From: Gammaproteobacteria bacterium UBA2168
Lineage (GTDB): Bacteria; Pseudomonadota; Gammaproteobacteria; Pseudomonadales; Azotimanducaceae
DNA: 7,784 bases
NCBI GenBank assembly: GCA_002327525.1
Contig: DCWG01000164.1
Location: forward strand, 11,529-19,312
Direction of reading: 5' to 3'
Below, piece after piece: positions 1-5,703 of this stretch (position 1 is the stretch's first letter; every line of letters starts with the position of its first letter). The notes beneath the pieces were generated by a model. The model had not been told where the DNA came from, made no database searches, and saw only the letters and a list, made by a program, of their open reading frames with translations. Both the position numbers and the translations under genes were made by a program.

Positions 1-385
1 GGGGCATGGCGGGTGGCCAAGTGCGCTCGGAAACCACGACCGCGCAGCGCAACCCGCGCGTGGCCAGCACGGTCAGGACGTTGGTCGTGGTCATGAACGA
101 AACCACGACATCGGCATCCACACGTCGGATCGCCTCCCGCATCCTTCGTACTCGCGACCCATTCGCGAGCAGCGCACCCACCACAGATCCACCGCTCGCA
201 TGTTCCTCAAGTTGCAGCCTGCGTATATCTTCGGCCAGGGGATAGAAATCCTCGCCCGCTGCCAGCGTCAGCACACCCACCTCATGCCCACCCTGTTGCA
301 GATGTGCGGCGAGTCCGGATAGCACGCGTTCAGCACCCCCCGCACCCAAATCGTGAATCGCCAACACTACCTTCAACGGCCCCAC
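1..385 (-). CDS. GT4-type glycosyltransferase, N-terminal part (3' end beyond left edge)
   Basis: This reading frame covers 128 codons and runs off the left edge, so only the first Rossmann-like domain is present. Near the start it reads KVVLAIHDLGAGGAERVL, the glycine-rich opening loop with the GGAER signature typical of GT4 sugar transferases that use nucleotide-sugar donors. Further on come DFYPL, VVVSFMTTTNVL and VVVSERTW, which match the usual order of this family's N-terminal domain. Such enzymes work on the cytoplasmic face of the inner membrane, building lipid-linked glycans. The donor and acceptor cannot be told because the C-terminal nucleotide-sugar site is missing. Two starts are possible. 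GTG at 385 has an AAGG five bases upstream. TTG at 376 gives the usual family N-terminus (M-K-V-V-L) and overlaps the flippase stop as TTGA. Either implies translational coupling to the flippase gene. The family call is strong and the exact start uncertain. Confidence 0.88.
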   Translation of the reverse strand, partial: MGPLKVVLAIHDLGAGGAERVLSGLAAHLQQGGHEVGVLTLAAGEDFYPLAEDIRRLQLEEHASGGSVVGALLANGSRVRRMREAIRRVDADVVVSFMTTTNVLTVLATRGLRCAVVVSERTWPPAMP

Positions 386-1617
386 CCCCCCCTTCGCAGG
401 TTCATTCTCCGTGCAGCGAGCAACGACAGGACCGCCGTCAGCACGTAGGCGAGCGCCGAGGCAATCATCAGACCTTCGAGACCGAAGGCCATGCCGAGCC
501 CGACGCTCAGTACGATCTTGGTAAGTGCGCCCATCGCCGCGATGACACTGATGGGCAAATAGGCTTCACGGCTGGCCAGAAACTGGGTCAGTAGAACCCC
601 GGCAAACAGCGCCGGGATCTGAAGCAAGCCGTAGCGAAACACCGAAGTGACCACCTCGCTGTCTGCGGATGTGAAGGCGCCGCGCTCGAATAGCAGTTGA
701 ACCAGCCAGGGTGCGACGAGCCACGCGCCCACAGCCATGGTCACACCCAGCAGCACCACGCGTAACGCCCAGTCGCTGGTAATCTGCCAGCTCTTCTCGT
801 AATCCCATTCGCTCAGCACCGGCAACACCACCCGCCCGATGGCGAGCGAACCGATCGCCATCACGAAGGCCACCAGGCGATATGCGTAGGCGAATCGCGC
901 AGCATCTCCGGCATCCATGGTGTTGGCAATGAGCTGGTCGACGGGGTAAGCAAGTGCCAGCAGCAACTGTCCGATGGCCGCAATTCGGACTGCTCCGAGA
1001 AACCGGCGCCAGCTCGGAGCGGAGGTACTCAGACGCGGCCCCCTCATTCCGCGCGGCGCAAGCAACGCCAGCGCCACCGCAACCTGCAGCGCGAATCCCG
1101 CCAGTGTGCCCAGACCCAGTACCAGCACACTACCCTGCCAAACCACGAGAATCAGAATCAGGGCTCCTGGAACCCCTTCGAGCAACGCGTTGTTGTGCTT
1201 CTTCTCTATCACCAGCAGGGCAATGAGCTGACTGGTGACCAATCCGAGCAATGCAACCGGCGCCATCTGCCATGCGAAGGCCCGCAGTTCATCGGCGCCC
1301 GGATGAGCCGGTGTGAGCACGAGCACGAGCTCTGGAAGTCCCACGGCGAGTAAGACACTCGCGAACGCACCTGCAACGATTACCCAGCCGAACAGTTCGG
1401 CGACGAAGTCTTCCCGCTCATCTTCATTCATGCGCACGGCCTGCGGTACGAACACCGTCTGAAGCAGGCTGAGCCACACCGCGGGCAGCCATGTCACAAA
1501 CGCGAACACCAGCACATAAGCATCTACCATCTCGGTGGCGCCGAAACGATAAGCGATGGCGATTTCCTTCAGCGCGTTCACGAGGCGTGACGCCACCGTG
1601 AGCATCGCTACCCACAC
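373..1617 (-). CDS. MurJ/MviN-like lipid-linked oligosaccharide flippase (MOP superfamily)
   Basis: The 414-residue product is almost entirely hydrophobic helices and belongs to the MurJ/MviN family, which moves polyprenyl-linked glycans across the inner membrane. Residues 10-33 (SRLVNALKEIAIAYRFGA and on to D32) align with the first helix and loop of MurJ; R11 and D32 match E. coli R18 and D39, and K17 replaces R24. Residues 245-270 (AYRLVAF to LPVLSE) and LFERGAFTSADS at 309-320 are family hallmarks. E. coli MurJ is about 510 residues with 14 helices. Here the protein stops after what corresponds to helix 12, so the last helix pair is absent, and the double arginine after helix 2 is replaced by AVW. 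With a glycosyltransferase translated directly after it, a role in exopolysaccharide or glycolipid export seems likelier than being the cell's only lipid II flippase. The start used is GTG at 1617, with no good ribosome site; ATG at 1605 is an alternative. Confidence 0.86.
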   Translation of the reverse strand: MWVAMLTVASRLVNALKEIAIAYRFGATEMVDAYVLVFAFVTWLPAVWLSLLQTVFVPQAVRMNEDEREDFVAELFGWVIVAGAFASVLLAVGLPELVLVLTPAHPGADELRAFAWQMAPVALLGLVTSQLIALLVIEKKHNNALLEGVPGALILILVVWQGSVLVLGLGTLAGFALQVAVALALLAPRGMRGPRLSTSAPSWRRFLGAVRIAAIGQLLLALAYPVDQLIANTMDAGDAARFAYAYRLVAFVMAIGSLAIGRVVLPVLSEWDYEKSWQITSDWALRVVLLGVTMAVGAWLVAPWLVQLLFERGAFTSADSEVVTSVFRYGLLQIPALFAGVLLTQFLASREAYLPISVIAAMGALTKIVLSVGLGMAFGLEGLMIASALAYVLTAVLSLLAARRMNLRRGGWGR

Positions 1618-1655
1618 GATGCCAGTGCCGATTTGTCGATTGAGACTCGTGCTAG

Positions 1656-2291
1656 TCAGTGTCTGTATCCCGGCATCGGAATAGCGTTTACGTGATTCGG
1701 CACATCGTAGCCGCGTTGCACGGCTTCGCGTGCGGCGATCTCCTCATACCAGCGTCGCAGGTTCGGATACGCCCGCAAATCCATCTGCTGCCACTCAAAG
1801 CGAGATATCCATGGCCAGGTGGCCATGTCCGCAATGGAGTATCCGCCTGACAGATATCCGCGCCCGTCGAGTCGATGATCGAGCACCGCGTAGATGCGTT
1901 GCACTTCGGCGGCGTAGCGCGTCTCGGCGTATGGCGCCTTCCCGGGATTGAACTTCAGGAAATGATGTGCCTGACCGAGCATCGGTCCGACACTGCCCAT
2001 CTGCATCATCAACCACTCCACCGTTTCCCACCATTGATCACCGCGAAAAAGATCATATGTGTCCGCGAGGTACATGAGAATGGCACCGGACTCCATCATA
2101 GCGCGTCCACTGGCCCGGTCGACGATCGCCGGAATCTTGTTGTTCGGACTGATCTTCAGAAACTCGTCATCGAACTGCTCACCCTTGCCGATATCGATGG
2201 CGTGCACCTCATACGGAATCCCGAATTCCTCGAGCGCGATGGAGACTTTGCGGCCATTCGGAGTAGGCCACGTGTAGAGATCGATCAACAC
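1656..2291 (-). CDS. yfcG: Nu-class glutathione transferase / disulfide-bond reductase, YfcG-like
   Basis: This is a cytosolic two-domain glutathione transferase of about 210 residues, the size of E. coli YfcG (about 215). Numbering from the TTG at 2288, the start IDLYTWPTPNG places T9 and N11 exactly as in YfcG, where they line the glutathione site in place of the usual Ser/Cys/Tyr. The thioredoxin-like domain continues with SPNNKIPAIVD (47-57, cis-proline loop) and ESGAI (66-70, which grips the glutathione gamma-glutamyl group). The helical domain has GPMLGQAHHF (101-110) and the SIAD helix-capping box (151-154). YfcG-type enzymes reduce disulfides using glutathione. The start is set by GGAGG at 2297-2301, which serves either GTG 2291 or TTG 2288. 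The frame stays open upstream to 2633, but that part has no family similarity and covers the divergent gene. It precedes the flippase gene by 38 bases. Confidence 0.92.
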   Translation of the reverse strand: MLIDLYTWPTPNGRKVSIALEEFGIPYEVHAIDIGKGEQFDDEFLKISPNNKIPAIVDRASGRAMMESGAILMYLADTYDLFRGDQWWETVEWLMMQMGSVGPMLGQAHHFLKFNPGKAPYAETRYAAEVQRIYAVLDHRLDGRGYLSGGYSIADMATWPWISRFEWQQMDLRAYPNLRRWYEEIAAREAVQRGYDVPNHVNAIPMPGYRH

Positions 2292-2466
2292 CCTGTCCTC
2301 CAGGTTGCGGGTAATTTCGAGCAACCTTATCAGTTCGGGTGTGACCCGGTTCACTATTTCCCCAATCGAGTTTGCCGGCTTCCCTTCAACTGCGTGACCC
2401 TCGAACGATGCGCTACCTGATCGCCGCCGATGCGGTCTGTGGGCTAGCAGACCAGGGATAAACTGC
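2292..2466. promoter_or_regulatory. Divergent intergenic region with two small inverted repeats
   Basis: This 175-base region separates the minus-strand glutathione transferase from the plus-strand cyclase relic and should hold promoters for both. I see no convincing sigma70 -35/-10 pair on either strand. Two inverted repeats stand out. CGGGT-GTG-ACCCG (2336-2348) is operator-sized. GGTCTG with CAGACC (2434-2439 and 2448-2453, eight-base loop) ends 13 bases before the relic's ATG, next to an AGGGA that could be its ribosome site (2454-2458). Repeats this short can arise by chance, so a regulatory role is a guess. Confidence 0.35.
2297..2301 (-). promoter_or_regulatory. Shine-Dalgarno site fixing the glutathione transferase start
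   Basis: GGAGG on the minus strand lies five bases before GTG 2291 and eight before TTG 2288. It decides against the much longer open frame that begins at 2633, and agrees with the known N-terminus of YfcG-type enzymes. Confidence 0.75.
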
Positions 2467-3900
2467 ATGTTCCAGCTGACATTTTGGATTACCCCATCAC
2501 TCATCGTCGCACTGGGTTGCGCGATTCTGTACACACGCGCCCACGCAAAAAGTACCCTGCCGGGTGGTTCGGCTTTCCTCGTTCTGCTGATCATCGCAAT
2601 CCCCTGGTCTCTCGCCCAGGCCGCCGAAACCATCCTGACTGGTGTGGATCACAAACAAATCGCGACATAACTCGCTTTTGTCTGCATCGAGCTGGCTCCG
2701 GTTGCATGGTTCGTGTTTTGCCTTAATTACGCGCGATTCGAGCTACGCATCCCGGGCGCCTGGCTAGCCATCGCGGCACTGGTGCCGCTCCTGGCCATCG
2801 GACTCGCCGCGACCAATTCTCAGCACCATCTGATCTGGTCCAGCAGCAGGCTCACCGAGATCGGTGAACACGTCGCCACGACCATGGAATACTGACCGGG
2901 TTTCTTCATTGCAGCCGCCTACGGCTACTCGCTCGTCCTGATCGGAACATCCGTTCTCGCATTCTCTGCCGGTCAGTCAGGTGCCAACCCCAAAGTCGTA
3001 ATAGCCATCATCGCCGCACCCACTGCAGTCTGTGCGGCCAACATGTTCTCTATTTCCACGGTCAATCCCTATCCCTGGGCCGACTTCACCGCGTTGGGGT
3101 TCCTCGTCGCCATCCTGGCGGTGGACGTGGCGGTTCTGCGCAACGGCTTACTCAACCACCAACCGGTGGTACGTGAGCGCGTGCTCGAGCAGCTTTTGGA
3201 CGGCGGGCACGGAGGAACTCCGGAACAGCCGTATCCCCCTGGAACTGACACTCGCGCGGCGCGCCTTCGACATCACCGCGTCACCACTTCAATCCGACGA
3301 CCCGGACTCGGACGTCGTACTTCTATTGCGCGATGTCACCAGGCGCCGGCAGGACAAACGCAAGTTCAAGAAGATACAGCGCCAGCTTCAGCGCATGGCG
3401 CATGGCGCATACAGATGCGCTCACGGGACTGTACAACCGACGCATCTTCATGCAGGGGCTGGAAGAAGAAATCGAGCGTGTGAAACGCCACGGCAGCACG
3501 CTCTCCATGCTGTTATTCGACCTGGATCATTTCAAGAAGGTGAACGACACCCACAGTCGCGACGTCGGCGACGTGATACTGCAGACGGTCACCTCGACGA
3601 CCGGTGACGTGAAGCGGGGTCATCGACGTGGCGGCACGCCTCGGTGGCGAGGAGTTCGGCATCCTGCTGCCCGAGACCGATCAGCCAGGGGCCGTCCAAC
3701 TAGCCAACCGCCTCCGCGAGTCCATCGCCAATCAGCACATCTCCCATGGTGAGACGAAAGACGTCAACGTGACCATCAGTGTCGGGGTCGCTACCATCAC
3801 CAAACGCGGTTGTGACAACAACGTCCTGAAAATCACGGACGAGCAACTGTACAAGGCAAAACACAGTGGACCCAACATGGTCTCATGTACCGAGACCTGA
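2467..3900 (+). pseudogene. Decayed 7TM-PAS-GGDEF diguanylate cyclase
   Basis: The gene once encoded a membrane-sensing enzyme making cyclic di-GMP. The N-terminal part, read through its stops, is a HisKA_7TM-like sensor: hydrophobic helices with AIPWSLAQAAE, then LAPVAWFVFCLNYAR, ending near 3160. A PAS domain and a GGDEF domain follow (HTDALTGLYNRR, FDLDHFKKVNDTH, ARLGGEEFGILLPET, ISVGVATI, DEQLYKAK). At least five lesions break it: TAA at 2668-2670, TGA at 2893-2895, loss of most of the PAS core with a frame change near 3200-3215, a 7-base tandem duplication at 3391-3404, and one extra G in 3616-3619. Substitutions also hit conserved residues: the GH of the NDTxGH segment is SR, and the arginine of the final GRN is proline. 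Removing the extra G restores R-V-I-D five residues before GGEEF, the inhibitory RxxD site as in PleD. It starts at ATG 2467 after AGGGA. No intact product is expected. Confidence 0.9.
3391..3410 (+). repeat. Seven-base tandem duplication causing a frameshift in the cyclase relic
   Basis: GCGCATG occurs twice back to back (3391-3397 and 3398-3404), followed by a partial third copy GCGCAT. Taking out one unit joins QRMAH directly to TDALTGLYNRR, the normal start of a GGDEF domain, and reconciles the two reading frames. It looks like a replication-slippage duplication and is one of the mutations that killed the gene. Confidence 0.85.
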
Positions 3901-3929
3901 ATCCGACGGCAACCTCTATCGCGCCAGTT

Positions 3930-3961
3930 GTACCCTCACAATGGTACCCTCAGTGTGAGGG
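3930..3961. terminator. Hairpin and direct repeat between convergent genes, possible terminator
   Basis: An eight-base inverted repeat, CCCTCACA (3933-3940) and TGTGAGGG (3954-3961), encloses a 13-base loop. The nine-base direct repeat GTACCCTCA (3930-3938 and 3944-3952) overlaps it, so an alternative shorter pairing is possible. The hairpin sits 33 bases after the cyclase relic's stop and spans the last codons and stop of the convergent PAP2 gene. Neither strand has a T-run after the stem, so it is not a textbook rho-independent terminator. Position favours some role in ending transcription from one or both sides. Confidence 0.4.
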
Positions 3962-4706
3962 CGCCTCCGCCTTCTACCGCCGAGAACGAGATTTCCGTTC
4001 CCTTGACACTGTCCTCCAGAAACGCCATCTGTGCGAAGGAAGCGACGAAATTGCCGATGGCGTAGCCAACCAGTACGTCCGTCGGATGGTGTTTGCCTGC
4101 TTCCACCCGCGCCCAGGACGTGGCGAACGCGATACCGTAGAGTCCAGCACTGGCGCTGCGACGCACCCACGTCGGCATGTCGATGCGCTCGAGATTGGCA
4201 CGTGTAAGGCGTGTTCGCGCTGCAACCATCGACGCGTGCCCAGACGGCATGCTGCGATCGTTGCTGTCATCCGGCCGATCTCGTTCGGTCACATCCTTCA
4301 ATCCCTCGATGATGCGGCCTTCCACGAACAGCGTCCCGACACCAACAGCGATCCCCCCTACTTTCTGCCCGAGTCCCTCGCTAGGTGCCGCCAGCGCACT
4401 GGCAAGCCATAGCACCGTGGTTGCGTCTTTCAGGTCGTGACTGATATCACTCGCATCGTCGTCGAACAGCGGCTGATGATCCACAGCCCAGTCAGACAAC
4501 TGTTGATCGTAATCGTCGATGGCAAGTAGCGCCGCCCCCACCAGCGGCACCCACGTGTTGGGATCTTTCGCCGCGCCGAGTGCCGCATCGCCAACCTGTT
4601 CGAGATCCGGCCAGTGTGCACCGAACGGCTGCTTCCCGGGCACCAGCACGCAACCACCGCTCGACACCAGAACAATGCAGATCAACCCCGCGAGCAAACG
4701 TTCCAT
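3936..4706 (-). CDS. PAP2-superfamily phosphatase, predicted lipoprotein
   Basis: The 256-residue product has the three PAP2 (acid phosphatase / lipid phosphatase) motifs in order: K137 with RP at 144-145 (KX6RP), PSGH at 154-157, and R200...H206...D210 (R-X5-H-X3-D; the usual preceding Ser is Ala). H157 and H206 would be the general acid and the phosphorylated histidine. The family removes phosphate from lipid or polyprenyl phosphates and similar substrates. Residues 1-18 are a hydrophobic signal ending SSGG before C19, a somewhat loose lipobox; Val follows the cysteine, which does not match inner-membrane retention. Several moderately hydrophobic helices follow. The last 25 residues look like beta strands and are unusual for plain PAP2 enzymes. 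ATG 4706 is chosen because it puts the signal peptide at the start; ATG 4748 would add a hydrophilic leader and overlap the preceding gene. It follows the DUF4340 gene by 13 bases, so it is probably in that operon. Substrate unknown. Confidence 0.9.
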   Translation of the reverse strand: MERLLAGLICIVLVSSGGCVLVPGKQPFGAHWPDLEQVGDAALGAAKDPNTWVPLVGAALLAIDDYDQQLSDWAVDHQPLFDDDASDISHDLKDATTVLWLASALAAPSEGLGQKVGGIAVGVGTLFVEGRIIEGLKDVTERDRPDDSNDRSMPSGHASMVAARTRLTRANLERIDMPTWVRRSASAGLYGIAFATSWARVEAGKHHPTDVLVGYAIGNFVASFAQMAFLEDSVKGTEISFSAVEGGGALTLRVPL

Positions 4707-4719
4707 CCCGGCAACACCT

Positions 4720-5703
4720 TCAGGACGCATCGGGCACCAGCAGATCATCCGCCAGATCTAGAAGCAGATCGGCATCGATCCCCTCCTCTCCCGCGTTCGA
4801 CCCCTTCGTATCATCCGCAGACTCTCCCTCGTTCACGGTGCCCAGCAGTGTATCCCTATCGACGATCATTTGTTCGGCAACGTAAGTGGCCACCGTGAAT
4901 CGGCCCTCGAGCCGCTCGGATTCAAAGCTGTAATCGTCCTCCTGCGCATCGTGGAAAACCGCCACGCGATAGTCTCCACGATCGTCGGTCACGGTGAAGA
5001 CGCTCTTTGCTTCCCACTCTCCCTCGGGCGCGGCGATATCGAGCACCCTCAGGTCCTCGAAACGGCCTACGAGCTTGTCCGCGGCCTCGTCATCCGCCGA
5101 ATCGGTGTCGATGAGCCACCCACCTTCCGCCGCGGCCAGTGTCCACTCGCCTTCACGGCTCAGTTTCGTGACGTCTCCGGTCGATGCAAGTAAACCCTTG
5201 TCGAGCCACTGACCTGCATCCGCGGGCAACTCGTGGTTGGACAGATTCACACTGTAAACCTCATCCGTGCCGCTCCTGCGCGCATGCACCCGCCGGTAGC
5301 CGGGCGAGGTACCAAGCAGGATGTCCGCCAGCACTTCGTCGTCCGACGAGAGTGTCAGCCGGCGCTGAAAATTATCATCAGCGACCTCGAATCGAACCGC
5401 CGTGTCCGCGCTGGTTGCGACCGGCCAGGGCGCCGATAGTCCTGCGAGCTTCTCCAGCACCTCGCCGATCCTGGCATTGTCCGCAGGATAGGCATCGTCC
5501 AGACGCCAGGCTTCTCCATCGCGTGTGAGACGTACGCTATCTTCACCGGCCACGACGCTCAAACCATCCACAATGACGGGATCGAAACTCACGAAGTCAG
5601 GCGCGGTGGACGTTCCGCTCAGTGCATCGCGCGTCATGAGTCCCGCCACCAGCAACACCTGAGCGGCGAGAAGCACGCTCATTATTCCGATACGGCTACT
5701 CAT
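4720..5703 (-). CDS. DUF4340-family protein, partner of a GldG-type ABC transporter
   Basis: The 327-residue protein has one N-terminal membrane helix (about 7-23) and then a soluble, acidic region that should face the periplasm. It shows the DUF4340 pattern: short beta-rich segments with W and Asp at intervals (EAWRLDDAYPADNARI, 64-79), LLGTSPGYRRVHAR (129-142), VYSVNL (149-154) and WLDKGLL (166-172), then a second, similar half (WTLAAAEGGWLID, 187-199; VFTVTDDRGDYRVAVF, 235-250). DUF4340 genes commonly sit directly after gldG-like genes of ABC transporters; the molecular role is not established. The C-terminus (from about 291) is Glu/Asp/Gly-rich and probably disordered. The start overlaps the GldG stop by four bases (ATGA, 5700-5703) and has a strong AAGGAGG inside the upstream gene, so translation is coupled. 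Confidence 0.9.
   Translation of the reverse strand: MSSRIGIMSVLLAAQVLLVAGLMTRDALSGTSTAPDFVSFDPVIVDGLSVVAGEDSVRLTRDGEAWRLDDAYPADNARIGEVLEKLAGLSAPWPVATSADTAVRFEVADDNFQRRLTLSSDDEVLADILLGTSPGYRRVHARRSGTDEVYSVNLSNHELPADAGQWLDKGLLASTGDVTKLSREGEWTLAAAEGGWLIDTDSADDEAADKLVGRFEDLRVLDIAAPEGEWEAKSVFTVTDDRGDYRVAVFHDAQEDDYSFESERLEGRFTVATYVAEQMIVDRDTLLGTVNEGESADDTKGSNAGEEGIDADLLLDLADDLLVPDAS

Noticed and set aside
954..1231. Plus-strand open frames opposite the flippase
   Set aside because: They are proline/serine/arginine-rich shadows of hydrophobic codons on the other strand.
1875..2420. Plus-strand open frame of 181 codons opposite the glutathione transferase
   Set aside because: It is antisense to a clearly conserved gene, has no recognisable domain, and is an artefact of high-GC codon use.
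2292..2633. N-terminal extension of the glutathione transferase to a start at 2633
   Set aside because: The extra 114 residues have no family similarity, cover the divergent gene's 5' end, and a good GGAGG site sits right at the YfcG-like start.
2467..3900. Programmed frameshifting or stop-codon readthrough in the cyclase gene
   Set aside because: Five separate events of different kinds would be needed, and conserved residues are also lost, so decay is far simpler.
3628..3900. A separate small protein carrying only the GGEEF half-domain
   Set aside because: It lacks the N-terminal half of the GGDEF fold needed for GTP binding and begins with ATG-less or weak start context; it is a fragment of the pseudogene.
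4707..4748. Earlier start for the PAP2 gene at 4748
   Set aside because: It overlaps the DUF4340 gene and would bury the lipoprotein signal behind 14 extra residues.
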